From positions 62,001 to 126,000 of the forward strand of contig NZ_JADOBQ010000005.1 of assembly GCF_015644665.1 (NCBI RefSeq): a stretch of DNA of 64,000 nt. Reading direction: 5' to 3'. The notes under the pieces are model-generated. The model was not told the origin of the DNA and searched no databases. It saw only the letters and a list, made by a program, of their open reading frames with translations. Shown in pieces: positions 18,625 through 29,499 of this stretch (position 1 is the first letter of the stretch; each line of letters begins with the position of its first letter). The position numbers and the translations under genes were made by a program. This DNA is from Roseobacter sp. MH60115 (GTDB lineage: Bacteria; Pseudomonadota; Alphaproteobacteria; Rhodobacterales; Rhodobacteraceae).

Positions 18625-19350
18625 ATGCCCAACCCGACAGCTGCGATGATGGTGATTGGAGATGAAATCCTGTCTGGGCGCACGCGCGACGCCAATATGT
18701 ATCACCTGGCGGGGCAGTTGACAGAGGCCGGTATCGACCTGCGCGAGGTGCGTGTGATCAGCGATGATCGTGGGGCTATCATTGCTACTGTGCAGGCGCT
18801 TTCCGCCGCCTATGACCACGTGTTCACCAGCGGCGGCATCGGGCCGACGCATGATGATATCACAGCCGATTGCATCGCCGCAGCCTTCAACAAGAACATC
18901 GATGTGCGCGAAGATGCGCGCGGCATTCTGGAACGGCACTACGCCACCTCGGGCACCGAGTTGAACGCGGCGCGTTTGCGCATGGCACGCATTCCCGACG
19001 ACGCGCATCTGATCGACAACCCGGTCTCCGCAGCGCCGGGGTTCACGCTGGAGAATGTGCATGTCATGGCCGGGGTGCCTTCGGTGTTTCAGGCGATGGT
19101 GGACAGCCTGCTGCCCACGCTGACGGGGGGCGCGCCGCTTGTGTCGGAAACCCTGCGCATCGACCGGGGAGAGGGGGATATCGCGGGCCCTCTGGGCGCG
19201 TTGGCCGCCGAATACCCGATGCTCAGCATGGGCTCTTATCCGTTCCAGAAAAAGAGCGGTAAGTACGGGTCGAACGTGGTGATCCGGGGGTCGGACGCGG
19301 CCTTGGTGCGCAAGGTGAAGGATTTGCTCGCGGAAACCTTCCTGACATGA
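18625..19350 (+). CDS. CinA-like molybdopterin-binding-domain protein
   Basis: A 241-residue protein of the competence/damage-inducible (CinA N-terminal, MoCF-fold) family, lacking the C-terminal nicotinamide-nucleotide amidase domain of full CinA. VIGDEILSGRTRDANMYHLAGQLTEAG appears in pieces at 8-34, and FTSGGIGPTHDDITAD is the MoaB-like phosphate-binding loop. Its biochemical role is uncertain; some relatives are FAD or ADP-ribose pyrophosphatases. The start at 18625 is preferred because AGGAGAG lies upstream. The stop overlaps the next gene's ATG. Confidence 0.88.
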   Translation: MPNPTAAMMVIGDEILSGRTRDANMYHLAGQLTEAGIDLREVRVISDDRGAIIATVQALSAAYDHVFTSGGIGPTHDDITADCIAAAFNKNIDVREDARGILERHYATSGTELNAARLRMARIPDDAHLIDNPVSAAPGFTLENVHVMAGVPSVFQAMVDSLLPTLTGGAPLVSETLRIDRGEGDIAGPLGALAAEYPMLSMGSYPFQKKSGKYGSNVVIRGSDAALVRKVKDLLAETFLT

Positions 19351-20072
19351 CGCCGGATGCCGTCTTTGAGGTGATTGAGGCCACATGGCCCGCTGCCCGG
19401 CTTGTCCCCTTGGGGCCGTGGGTGGTGCGCGATGGCAAAGGTGGCGGCAAACGCGTCTCCGCCGCGACGCCGACGGCAGAGGTGAAGCCGTCGGATATTC
19501 CGGAAGCTGAAGAGGCCATGCGTGGCATGGGGCAACAACCGCTTTTCATGATCCGTCCAGGGGATGAGGCACTGGATGCGGCCCTGCAGGCCAGAGGGTA
19601 CCGCACTCTTGACCCCACAACAGCCTATAGCCTGCCGATCACCCGGCTGACGGATGTGCCCGTGCCGCGCGTGACGGCCTTTTGTATCTGGGAACCGCTG
19701 GCGATCATGGAAGAGATCTGGGCGCAGGGCGGCATCGGTCCGGAACGCGTGGCGGTCATGGCACGGGCGGAGGTAAAGACCGGTATTCTCGCCCGCTGGA
19801 ACGAAAAACCCGCCGGAGCGGCATTCGCGGCACTGCACCAGAAGACATGCATGGTGCATGCGGTTGAAATCCTGCCCGACCAACGGCGTCAGGGCGTGGC
19901 AGGCTGGGTGATGCGCGCTGCGGCCTTTTGGGCGCAAAATCAGGGCGCGGAGCATATCTCGGTCCTCTGCACGCAGGCCAACACCGCGGCCAATCGCCTC
20001 TATTCCTCTCTGGGCTTTGCGCCGGTGGGGCAGTACCATTATCGCTACAAAGACGCACAAGAGGTGCAATGA
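19347..20072 (+). CDS. GNAT-family N-acetyltransferase
   Basis: A 241-residue protein with the acetyl-CoA-binding part in its C-terminal half: VHAVEILPDQRRQGVAGWVMRAAAFWAQ supplies the Q/R-x-x-G-x-A loop and helix, followed by NTAANRLYSSLGFAPVGQYHYRY. The N-terminal half (about 100 residues) is less conserved and may be a degenerate second GNAT domain. The substrate is unknown. It sits in a tight run with the CinA-like, AhpD-like and OmpA genes. Confidence 0.82.
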   Translation: MTPDAVFEVIEATWPAARLVPLGPWVVRDGKGGGKRVSAATPTAEVKPSDIPEAEEAMRGMGQQPLFMIRPGDEALDAALQARGYRTLDPTTAYSLPITRLTDVPVPRVTAFCIWEPLAIMEEIWAQGGIGPERVAVMARAEVKTGILARWNEKPAGAAFAALHQKTCMVHAVEILPDQRRQGVAGWVMRAAAFWAQNQGAEHISVLCTQANTAANRLYSSLGFAPVGQYHYRYKDAQEVQ

Positions 20073-20073
20073 C

Positions 20074-20646
20074 ATGGCTGATACCGCTCTCCCCACAGCG
20101 CTGAACCTGCCGATGGTGGACCCGCTGCCGGCACCCACGCAGAAATACTTCGATGTGTGCCAGGACAAGCTGGGCATGATCCCGAACGTGCTGCGCGCCT
20201 ATGCGTTCGACATTGAAAAGCTCGATGCCTTCACGGGCATGTACAATAATCTGATGCTGGCGCCGTCCGGCCTCAGCAAGCTGGAGCGGGAGATGATCGC
20301 GGTTGTCGTCTCTTCCATCAACAAGTGTTTCTACTGTCTGGTTGCCCATGGTGCCGCCGTGCGGGCGATGTCGGGTGACCCAAAGCTGGGCGAGGCGCTG
20401 GTGATGAATTACCGGGTTGCCGACCTGGATGCCCGGCAGCGGGCGATGCTGGATTTCGCCGCGCAGATGACCACCGCCAGCGCCACCATCGAAGAGCAGG
20501 ACCGCGATGCCCTGCGTCAGGTGGGATTTACCGATCAGGACATCTGGGACATCGCCAATGTTGCCGGGTTTTTCAACATGACCAACCGGGTAGCCAGCGC
20601 CACGGCGATGCAGCCGAACGATGACTACCACGCGCAGGCCAGATGA
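20074..20646 (+). CDS. AhpD-like peroxidase-related protein (carboxymuconolactone decarboxylase fold)
   Basis: A 190-residue protein with the AhpD redox motif in VSSINKCFYCLVAHG (CxxC plus His), typical of the 'peroxidase-related' subfamily of about 190 residues. PNVLRAYAFDIEKLDAF and LSKLEREMIAVVVS are supporting family segments. It probably reduces peroxides with lipoyl or thiol donors; no partner is adjacent. The start at 20074 lies one base past the preceding stop; earlier in-frame starts would overlap the GNAT gene. Confidence 0.87.
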   Translation: MADTALPTALNLPMVDPLPAPTQKYFDVCQDKLGMIPNVLRAYAFDIEKLDAFTGMYNNLMLAPSGLSKLEREMIAVVVSSINKCFYCLVAHGAAVRAMSGDPKLGEALVMNYRVADLDARQRAMLDFAAQMTTASATIEEQDRDALRQVGFTDQDIWDIANVAGFFNMTNRVASATAMQPNDDYHAQAR

Positions 20647-21596
20647 TATCGCCGCGCCTCTCTTTGCTGGCGGTGCTTCTGGCTTGCGCAGATGGCGCCA
20701 GCGCCGCTGATCTCACCTTGCCACCCGATGCACAGCTGACGGTCGAACGCGCCACTGATTTGGACAGTTTCGAGGCGCCGGTGGCCGGGTTTTTGGATGG
20801 TACCGTGCCCTCGCAAACCCTTGAAGGGGCCGTGACACGCCGGGCATGGCGGATCGGAACCGGCGGGCTGACGCCCCTGCAGGTGATGGCGCCGCTGCGC
20901 GACCAGATCGAGGCGCTTGGCTATGATATCGTGTTCGAATGCAGCAACATTGCCTGCGGCGGTTTCGATTTCCGCTTTGGCATCGAGGTGCTGCCCGGGC
21001 CGAATATGTACGTGAACATTGGGTCTTACCGATATCTGACGGCTTTCAAGGGACCCCGGAGCGACCCCGGTGAGGCGCTGACCGTTCTGACCAGCGTGAC
21101 CGCGGCCTCGGCCTACGTGCAGACCATTCACACATCGACTGAGGTGGTCGCACGGCCACCGACCCCTGCGGAAACACCCTCTCCGGCGCCGACACCGCCC
21201 GACAGACCGACAGAGGCGAGTGACCCGGAAACCGGTCTCTTGCAACGCGGTTTCGTTGTTCTGCGCGATCTTGATTTTGACACCGGGACCACGGCGCTCG
21301 GGTCCGGTCCCTTTGCCTCGCTGGAACGTCTGGCAGAACTGCTGCAGGCGCAGTCGGCGTTGCGGATTGCCCTGGTGGGTCACACGGACACGGTCGGGGG
21401 GCTTGCGCCGAATATCGCCCTGTCGCGCGCGCGGGCGCGGGCAGTGCGCACGCGTCTGATCGATCAATACGGGATCGATCCAGACCGGCTTGAGGCCGAG
21501 GGCATGGGCTATCTGGCGCCCATCGCCTCAAACCAGACTGCCGAAGGGCGTGATCAAAACAGACGGGTTGAGGCCATTCTGCTCAATACCGAATAG
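20643..21596 (+). CDS. OmpA-family outer-membrane/peptidoglycan-associated protein
   Basis: A 317-residue secreted protein. The first 21 residues form a signal peptide ending ASA. A novel-looking N-terminal domain (about 22-165) has two Cys near 100-105 (ECSNIACGGFDF). A Pro/Thr-rich linker (about 170-195) leads to the OmpA C-terminal domain, with LVGHTDTVGG, NIALSRARARAVRTRL and EGRDQNRRVE for diaminopimelate binding. It anchors the envelope to murein. Its start overlaps the AhpD-like stop by 4 bases. Confidence 0.87.
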   Translation: MISPRLSLLAVLLACADGASAADLTLPPDAQLTVERATDLDSFEAPVAGFLDGTVPSQTLEGAVTRRAWRIGTGGLTPLQVMAPLRDQIEALGYDIVFECSNIACGGFDFRFGIEVLPGPNMYVNIGSYRYLTAFKGPRSDPGEALTVLTSVTAASAYVQTIHTSTEVVARPPTPAETPSPAPTPPDRPTEASDPETGLLQRGFVVLRDLDFDTGTTALGSGPFASLERLAELLQAQSALRIALVGHTDTVGGLAPNIALSRARARAVRTRLIDQYGIDPDRLEAEGMGYLAPIASNQTAEGRDQNRRVEAILLNTE

Positions 21597-21609
21597 CGTC
21601 GCCTCAAAC

Positions 21610-21645
21610 AAAAAAATCCTCCGGTACGAGACCCGCACCGGAGGA
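21610..21645 (-). terminator. Intrinsic terminator of the LysR gene
   Basis: Stem TCCTCCGGT / ACCGGAGGA with an 11-base loop, followed on the minus strand by seven Ts. It lies just beyond the LysR stop and may also stop read-through from the OmpA gene. Confidence 0.85.
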
Positions 21646-21672
21646 AGTTTCACCGAGGAGGTGTTTGAGCGG

Positions 21673-22578
21673 TTACCAGTCCGAGGGGCCTTTTTCGGCA
21701 AAGGCGTGCACGAGGAAATCAATGAAGGCGCGCACTTTCGGCTGCGTGAAACGGCCGGGCGGGTAGACGGCGTAGATGCCTTGCGTTTCGACCGGCAGAT
21801 CGGGGATGGCATCCTCGATCAGGCCTTTTTCCATCGCGTCGGCGTAGAGGAAGCTGGGCAGATAAGCGATGCCCAGACCGGAAATCGCGGCATTCAGCAA
21901 GGATTGCCCATCGTTCACGCTCAGCCAACCTGCCGTGCGCACCTGACGTTTTTCGCCCGAGGGCGCCGTCAGTTTCCAGACATTGCCGGAGGACTGGTTG
22001 GAATAATGCAGCAGTTTGTGGTTGTTCAGGTCGTCGATCTTTTCGGGTCGCCCGTATTTCTCGAAATACGCGGGGCTGGCGATCATGCGTTTGGTGGTTT
22101 CCGTGAGCTTGCGCGCGCGCAGGGAGCTGTCCTCCAGCTCGCCGATCCGCACGGCCATGTCGAAGCCTTCGGAAATCAGCTCGACGTAGCGGTTGTTGAG
22201 CACCATGTTCACGGTGATATCGGGGAAATCGGACAGAAATTCGCTTAAGACAGGCGAGAGATGGTTCACCCCGAAATCCGTCGCCACGGAAATACGCAGA
22301 AGACCGGAGGGCGCGCTCTGCATCGAGGTGACCAGCGCGTCGGCCTCGCCCGCGTCGTTCAGCACACGGCGTGCCCGGTCATAGTAGGCCAGCCCAATCT
22401 CTGTCGGGCTGACGCGGCGGGTTGTACGGTTGAGAAGGCGTGCGCCGAGGCGCGCTTCGAGGGAGGACACGTGTTTTGAGACAGCGGATTTGGAAATCCC
22501 CATCTTCTTGGCCGCATCGGTGAAGCCGCCCTGGTCCACAACCGTGGCGAAAGCTTCCATTTCAGTGAGGCGGTCCAT
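21673..22578 (-). CDS. LysR-family transcriptional regulator
   Basis: A 301-residue LTTR. The winged helix-turn-helix is at 1-60 (MEAFATVVDQGGFTDAAKKMGISKSAVSKHVSSLE in pieces), followed by the linker helix and the effector-binding domain from about 90 (LLRISVATDFGVNHLSPVLSEFL). MDRLTEMEAF and RTTRRVSPTEIGLAYYDRA match the subgroup related to CrgA/AaeR. It is flanked by unrelated genes, so its target is not evident. A 150-bp gap separates it from the anti-sigma gene. Confidence 0.93.
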   Translation of the reverse strand: MDRLTEMEAFATVVDQGGFTDAAKKMGISKSAVSKHVSSLEARLGARLLNRTTRRVSPTEIGLAYYDRARRVLNDAGEADALVTSMQSAPSGLLRISVATDFGVNHLSPVLSEFLSDFPDITVNMVLNNRYVELISEGFDMAVRIGELEDSSLRARKLTETTKRMIASPAYFEKYGRPEKIDDLNNHKLLHYSNQSSGNVWKLTAPSGEKRQVRTAGWLSVNDGQSLLNAAISGLGIAYLPSFLYADAMEKGLIEDAIPDLPVETQGIYAVYPPGRFTQPKVRAFIDFLVHAFAEKGPSDW

Positions 22579-22728
22579 TGCCTTCCCCTTATGTCTGTCA
22601 GTTCCAGATCGAGATATGCGGGTGAATTCGGGCAGGAACGGGGCGCCGGTGAGACAGTATCGCGGTTTTTGCGTGAATCGTTGAGGTCGTGGAAACGAAA
22701 TTGCCGCAATTCCGGCGAAAATCCGCGT

Positions 22729-23466
22729 TCAGAGCGCCGCGGCAAATACCTCTGCGGCCTGCTTGAGCGGCATCGGATCCATGTCGCCAATCAGCAAAAA
22801 GCCGTGATCGTCGCGGTTCCAGCGCACCGTTTGCAGGCCCTTGTTCTCGCTTTCCGTCAGCGGCATGGGGTCCTGAGCCGGGGACAGGATGATGCAGAGC
22901 GCCACCGGCGTGCCATCCGTGCGCTGGTATGCGATTTGGACAAGCGGCTTTCCCTTGAAGCCCAGTATTTGCGCGCGTTTCAGGGTCAGCCCCTCAACGA
23001 CGGGCAAATTGCCGAGGTCCAATCCGATGGCTTCGGAGACCCGTAGCAGCTGCGCTTGCGTCTCCGCCGGGGGTTGGTCAATCGCGTTGAGCGTTTCAGC
23101 GGTATAGAGCTTCTGATAGCTGGCCACAAACCCGGCCCAGCCATCCGGCGGAGCAGGTTGCGCAAAGAATGTGGCAAAGGTGAAGGCTCCGATGGCCAGC
23201 CCCGCCGCGAGCCCGGCGCTGAACACCCCCAACGGCGCCCGTGACCGGTTGGCGGCAGGCAGGTTTGGCATCGGCGGTGGTGGCGGAAAGGCGGCCAGCG
23301 CGCCCGCGCGCAAGGCATCCACATCCAGTGTCAGCGCCGCAATACGGTCCTGGAGCCCGGTATCCCCGGCAAGGGCGGCATCAATCTTGCGGTGCAGCGC
23401 CTCCTCCGCCTCCCCATCGAGGTAGGCGGTCAGGTCTTCGTCGCTAATCCATGTGCCTTGCGTCAT
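22729..23466 (-). CDS. Anti-sigma factor (single transmembrane, no zinc motif)
   Basis: A 245-residue membrane protein encoded just after an ECF sigma gene with a 4-base overlap. The N-terminal ISDEDLTAYLDGEAEEALHRKI is the anti-sigma helix pattern, but the His-x3-Cys-x2-Cys zinc signature is absent. One hydrophobic segment at about 80-103 follows a Pro-rich stretch. The C-terminal 130 residues would be periplasmic and sense an unknown signal. The sigma-inhibitor role is inferred from context and N-terminal pattern. Confidence 0.8.
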   Translation of the reverse strand: MTQGTWISDEDLTAYLDGEAEEALHRKIDAALAGDTGLQDRIAALTLDVDALRAGALAAFPPPPPMPNLPAANRSRAPLGVFSAGLAAGLAIGAFTFATFFAQPAPPDGWAGFVASYQKLYTAETLNAIDQPPAETQAQLLRVSEAIGLDLGNLPVVEGLTLKRAQILGFKGKPLVQIAYQRTDGTPVALCIILSPAQDPMPLTESENKGLQTVRWNRDDHGFLLIGDMDPMPLKQAAEVFAAAL

Positions 23467-23957
23467 TGTGACGACCTCTTTTGATCCGGCATACTCTGAT
23501 TCAGCGTCTTTCGAGCTGCGGCCAATCGGCTCATGACCGTGCCGATCGGTATTTCCATGATGTCAGCTGCCTCGCGGTAGCTCATCCCCTCCACATAGAC
23601 CAACGAAACCGCGTGGCGCTGGGCATCCGGCAGGGTATTTATCTTGGATAACACCTCAGACACGAAAATATTCGTTTCGGCATCAGGTGTTTTCTGGTCT
23701 GCCACGTCGATGTCTTCGACCGGCACCAGGCCACCGCCGATGCGCACCTTGCGCGCGCGCAGCTCATTGAGCCACAGCCGGTGTGCGATGCGCATCATCC
23801 AGCGGTCGAGATGGGTGCCCGGTTCAAACCCGTCCGCTTTTTCGATGGCGCGCAGGCAGGTTGCCTGCAGCACGTCCTCGCCCCAGTCCCGGCGCCCGGT
23901 CAGCGAGACGCAGAACCGCCAGACGGCTGGATAGGCGTCCGGCATGCCTTCCCGCAC
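23463..23957 (-). CDS. ECF-type RNA polymerase sigma factor
   Basis: A 164-residue sigma-70 group 4 factor. Region 2 spans about 8-75 (WRFCVSLTGRRDWGEDVLQATCLRAIE, MMRIAHRLWLNELRA in pieces) and region 4 about 105-155, with the helix-turn-helix LPDAQRHAVSLVYVEGMSYREAADIMEIPIGTVMSRLAAARKTL read in segments. The start is a GTG; the ATG four codons in is an alternative, and the frame is open upstream. It is co-transcribed with its anti-sigma gene. I do not see a convincing autoregulatory promoter. Confidence 0.87.
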   Translation of the reverse strand: MREGMPDAYPAVWRFCVSLTGRRDWGEDVLQATCLRAIEKADGFEPGTHLDRWMMRIAHRLWLNELRARKVRIGGGLVPVEDIDVADQKTPDAETNIFVSEVLSKINTLPDAQRHAVSLVYVEGMSYREAADIMEIPIGTVMSRLAAARKTLNQSMPDQKRSSQ

Positions 23958-24060
23958 GGCCTGTTCACCAGATTTTTTACCGAAAAGCGCGATGGGGGTG
24001 ATCCTGCAATGATTTGGCGTCCAGACTACTGCAAGTTTTCACCGTCAACAACGCGGCTTG

Positions 24061-26121
<2,061 letters not shown>

Positions 26122-26188
26122 TCACATTTTCACATATGTGCTGTCACGTCGAACGCCGCGTCACAAGGCCGGGTGGGGGAGCAAGAGC

Positions 26189-26650
26189 ATGATCAGATGG
26201 GCAAGAGCACAGGATGCAGATGATCTGGGGCAGGTGTTTTATGCCGCCGTGCGGGAAGGTCCCAGCCCCTATACCGAAGCGCAGCGCGCGGCATGGATGG
26301 ATCAACCGCCGCAGGGGGCAGATTGGGCCGCGCATCTGGCGCCGCTGGAGGTCGCCGTTGCGGAGGATCAAACCGGCGCTGTCATTGGTTTCATGAGTGT
26401 CGAGCCCGGCGGCTATATTGACCGGGCATTCATTCTGCCTGCCCATCACGGCACGGGCGTGTTCCGGAAGCTATACGATCATGTCGAGAGCTGGGCGCGG
26501 GACGCGGGCGAGGCACGGCTCTGGACCCACGCCAGCCTCATGGCGCAACCGGCCTTTCGGGCCATGGGGTTTTCGATTATCCATCACGAGACGGTCGAGC
26601 GGAACGGCGAGAGCCTGACGCGGGCCAAGATGGAGAAGACGCTGGCATGA
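26189..26650 (+). CDS. GNAT-family N-acetyltransferase
   Basis: A 153-residue single-domain [26 protein letters not shown] is the usual first strand and helix, [24 protein letters not shown] is a slightly degenerate acetyl-CoA loop (HxxGTGV), and [19 protein letters not shown] is the C-terminal strand pair. The start at 26189 is chosen for homology-like beginning and a GAGCAAGAG site. It overlaps rppH by 4 bases. The substrate is unknown. Confidence 0.85.
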   Translation: MIRWARAQDADDLGQVFYAAVREGPSPYTEAQRAAWMDQPPQGADWAAHLAPLEVAVAEDQTGAVIGFMSVEPGGYIDRAFILPAHHGTGVFRKLYDHVESWARDAGEARLWTHASLMAQPAFRAMGFSIIHHETVERNGESLTRAKMEKTLA

Positions 26651-27129
26651 CCCCCGAAGAGATCGAGAAGCTGCCTTACCGGCCCTGCGTGGGCGTGATG
26701 CTGGTCAATGCGGACGGGCACGTCTTTGTCGGGCAGCGGCGTGACAGCGAATATGACGCCTGGCAGATGCCACAGGGCGGGATCGACAAGGGGGAAGCGC
26801 CACAGGAGGCGGCCCTGCGCGAACTTTGGGAAGAAACCGGCGTGACCGCCGATCTGGTGACCGTCGAGGCGCAGAACAGTGAATGGCTGCCTTATGAGCT
26901 GCCTTATGATCTGGTGCCGCAGCTTTGGAAGGGCCGTTTTCGCGGCCAGAAACAGAAATGGTTTCTGATGCGGTTTCAGGGCGATGACACCCAGATCAAC
27001 ATCGCCACGGAGCACCCGGAGTTCTCCAAATGGCGCTGGCTGGAGGCGGAGGCGCTGGTCGAGAACATCGTGCCTTTCAAACGGGACGTCTACGCCGCCG
27101 TGATGTCCGAATTCCGCGATCTGCTCTAG
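26647..27129 (+). CDS. rppH: RNA pyrophosphohydrolase (Nudix)
   Basis: A 160-residue Nudix hydrolase that removes pyrophosphate from the 5' end of mRNA, starting its decay. [11 protein letters not shown], the [20 protein letters not shown] stretch (split at 38-57), and the Nudix box [23 protein letters not shown] are canonical, as is the later [13 protein letters not shown]. Its TAG stop shares CTAG with the stop of the convergent GNAT gene. Confidence 0.94.
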   Translation: MTPEEIEKLPYRPCVGVMLVNADGHVFVGQRRDSEYDAWQMPQGGIDKGEAPQEAALRELWEETGVTADLVTVEAQNSEWLPYELPYDLVPQLWKGRFRGQKQKWFLMRFQGDDTQINIATEHPEFSKWRWLEAEALVENIVPFKRDVYAAVMSEFRDLL

Positions 27130-27722
27130 GGGCGCAGCAGCGGCACATTTGGGCCAGCGGTTTCTGGCAACAGCCCAAGATTGCGAGGATCATCGGCGAT
27201 TTCCACGCTGCGCTTGATCGGTGTGAAACCGCTGCGATTATAGAAACTGAGCGCCTGCGGGCTGTCGATGGTGCAGGTGCGCAAGTGAAAACGTGAGATC
27301 GGTTTTTCCCAAGCCAGATGGATTGCCTTGTTCATCAGCCAGCGGCCGGACCCGGTGCCAATCAGGTCGGACGTCAGCCCGAAGTAGGCCAATTCGCAGG
27401 CCCCCTCTTTGCGGAAGTCCAGCTCCAAAAGGGCGAGATCCTGCCCGTCCCGCGATAGCGTGTAAATCTCCACCTTCGGGTCGGAAAGGATGGCCGTCAG
27501 CGCATCATCCTCAAGCAGGAGGCGTCCGTACCAGAGCCAGTCTGTCCCCCCGACGCGGGTAAAGACATCGCGGTACCATGCATTATCTGCCGTCACGCGG
27601 CGAAAGCTTAGTCCGTCCGGCAGCGGGACGTCTTTGGTATCCGTTTTCGACGTCATTTCCAGGTAGGTCACGATCATCGCGAGCTTGCCTGCGGGGACAT
27701 CATGGAAACCGTCTTCCAACAT
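27126..27722 (-). CDS. GNAT-family N-acetyltransferase
   Basis: A 198-residue acetyltransferase. The acceptor half includes [22 protein letters not shown] and WLWYGRLLL; the acetyl-CoA half has [28 protein letters not shown] in pieces, then [26 protein letters not shown]. The start [20 protein letters not shown] is, from memory, typical of a Rhodobacterales family. It starts 2 bases after the adenosine-kinase stop, so it belongs to the nth-adenosine kinase transcript. The substrate is unknown. Confidence 0.83.
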   Translation of the reverse strand: MLEDGFHDVPAGKLAMIVTYLEMTSKTDTKDVPLPDGLSFRRVTADNAWYRDVFTRVGGTDWLWYGRLLLEDDALTAILSDPKVEIYTLSRDGQDLALLELDFRKEGACELAYFGLTSDLIGTGSGRWLMNKAIHLAWEKPISRFHLRTCTIDSPQALSFYNRSGFTPIKRSVEIADDPRNLGLLPETAGPNVPLLRP

Positions 27723-27724
27723 CG

Positions 27725-28711
27725 TCAGACGAGCCCTTCCGCCTCAAAGATTTGCATCATCTCCACCTGCGGACGCGGGCCGACGTGGCTGATGACCTCG
27801 GCGGCGCAGAGGTTGCCCATTTTTGCACAGGTTTCCAGATCACGCTTGGTCGCAAGACCGTAAAGGAACCCGGCGGCAAACTGATCGCCTGCGCCGGTGG
27901 CATCCACGGGGGTGACTTTCTGGACCGGCACATCAATGCGCTGGCCGTCCGAAATCACCGTCACGCCGTCGCCCGAGCGGGTGCAGACCACCAGCGGGCA
28001 AATCTCGGCCGTCTTTGCAAGGGAGGTTTCCAGATCAGTTTCGAACAGCGATTCGATCTCGTGCTGGTTGCCGATCACATAGTCCAGATCATGCTCGATC
28101 AAGGATAGGAAATCGGCGCGATGCCGTTCCACGCAGAAGGGGTCAGAGATGGCGATGCCGGCGATGCCGCCCGCCGCCTTGGTGGCACGCGCCGCTTCGC
28201 GGAATGCGGTTTTGCCGGCGTCATGATCAAAGAGATAACCTTCGAGGAACATGATCTTAGCTCCGCCCGACACCGTTTCCGGAACGTCATCGGAGGTCAG
28301 GCCCGTCGAGATGCCCAGATAGGTATTCAGCGACCGCTCGCCATCCGGCGTGACGAAGATCATGCAGCGCGAAGTCGGCACCTCGCCGTTCGGCACCGGC
28401 GGATTCACGAAATCAATGCCATTGTCGGTCATCGCACTGGCGTAAAACCGGCCCAGGGCATCATCGCGCACCCGCCCGATGAAGGCCGTTTGCAGCCCCA
28501 GCGAGCCCACGCCCGCCACGGTATTGGCCACAGCCCCGCCCGGCGTCTGAAGCCGGTCATTCATGGAGGCAAAAAGCTTTTCCGAGCGGTCCTGATCCAC
28601 CAACTGCATGATGCCCTTGTCGATCCCCATATGGTCGAGAAAGCTGTCATCGGCGTGGGTGATCACATCGACAACGGCGTTTCCGATGCCAACGACTTCG
28701 TAGTTTTTCAT
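27725..28711 (-). CDS. Adenosine kinase-like PfkB-family sugar kinase
   Basis: A 328-residue ribokinase-fold kinase. GIGNAVVDVITHADDSFL opens the protein, GGAVANTVAGVGSLGLQTAFIGRVRDDALG is the first PfkB signature in pieces, and VDATGAGDQFAAGFLYGLATKRD holds the second signature with the catalytic Asp and the anion hole. ATP-dependent phosphorylation of adenosine to AMP is the likeliest role, consistent with roseobacter homologues. The start at 28711 overlaps the nth stop by 4 bases. Confidence 0.9.
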   Translation of the reverse strand: MKNYEVVGIGNAVVDVITHADDSFLDHMGIDKGIMQLVDQDRSEKLFASMNDRLQTPGGAVANTVAGVGSLGLQTAFIGRVRDDALGRFYASAMTDNGIDFVNPPVPNGEVPTSRCMIFVTPDGERSLNTYLGISTGLTSDDVPETVSGGAKIMFLEGYLFDHDAGKTAFREAARATKAAGGIAGIAISDPFCVERHRADFLSLIEHDLDYVIGNQHEIESLFETDLETSLAKTAEICPLVVCTRSGDGVTVISDGQRIDVPVQKVTPVDATGAGDQFAAGFLYGLATKRDLETCAKMGNLCAAEVISHVGPRPQVEMMQIFEAEGLV

Positions 28712-29352
28712 AGGGTTTTGTCCTCGAATGGGCAGAGATCGCGGATGATGCAGGTGGGGCACATCGGCTTGCGTGCCTTGCAATGGTAGCGCCCGTGCAA
28801 AATCATCCAATGGTGGGCATGCAGCTGGAAATCAGCCGGAATATGGTCTTCGATGGCGCGCTCGACGGCTTCAACCGTTTTGCCGGGCGCGATGCCGGTG
28901 CGGTTGCCAAGCCGGAAGATATGGGTGTCCACCGCCTGCGCCGGGTGCTGCCACCACATGTTCAGCACCACATTTGCCGTCTTGCGCCCGACGCCCGGCA
29001 GACCTTGGAGCGCCGCACGGCTGTTGGGCACCTCTCCGCCGTAGTCATCGACAAGGATCTGGCTGAGCTTCATCACATTCTTGGCCTTCTGGCGGTAAAG
29101 CCCGATGGTCTTGATATGTTCGGTCAGCCCGTCAATCCCCAGGTCCAGCATCTTTTGCGGGGTGTCGGCGATCTGAAAAAGAGCGCGCGTGGCCTTGTTC
29201 ACGCCCGCATCCGTGGCCTGCGCACTTAGCGCCACCGCAACAACCAGCGTATAGACGTTGACATGCTCCAGCTCGCCCTTCGGCTCCGGATCAGCGTCCT
29301 GAAACCGCGTGAAAATCTCGCGTATGGTGTGATATCCAAGCTGCTTTGCCAT
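28708..29352 (-). CDS. nth: Endonuclease III
   Basis: A 214-residue base-excision DNA glycosylase/AP lyase for oxidised pyrimidines. ALSAQATDAGVNKAT, the helix-hairpin-helix LPGVGRKTANVVLN (catalytic Lys), the VDTHIFRLGNRTG segment with the catalytic Asp, and the C-terminal 4Fe-4S ligands Cys-x6-Cys-x2-Cys-x5-Cys (CKARKPMCPTCIIRDLC) are all present. It is the first gene of a three-gene unit with adenosine kinase and a GNAT enzyme. Confidence 0.96.
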   Translation of the reverse strand: MAKQLGYHTIREIFTRFQDADPEPKGELEHVNVYTLVVAVALSAQATDAGVNKATRALFQIADTPQKMLDLGIDGLTEHIKTIGLYRQKAKNVMKLSQILVDDYGGEVPNSRAALQGLPGVGRKTANVVLNMWWQHPAQAVDTHIFRLGNRTGIAPGKTVEAVERAIEDHIPADFQLHAHHWMILHGRYHCKARKPMCPTCIIRDLCPFEDKTL

Positions 29353-29499
29353 TTGCCCGGTATGCGGGCTTTCCGAGGTGTGGGCAAGACCATCTGCCGG
29401 TGATCGCTAAAATGCGTCTAAAAACTTGGCGTATTTTTCAGCAGTATCTTCATTTGCCTGTGTCAGTCTCTGATGGTTTTCAGCTCTCAAGGTATTGGC

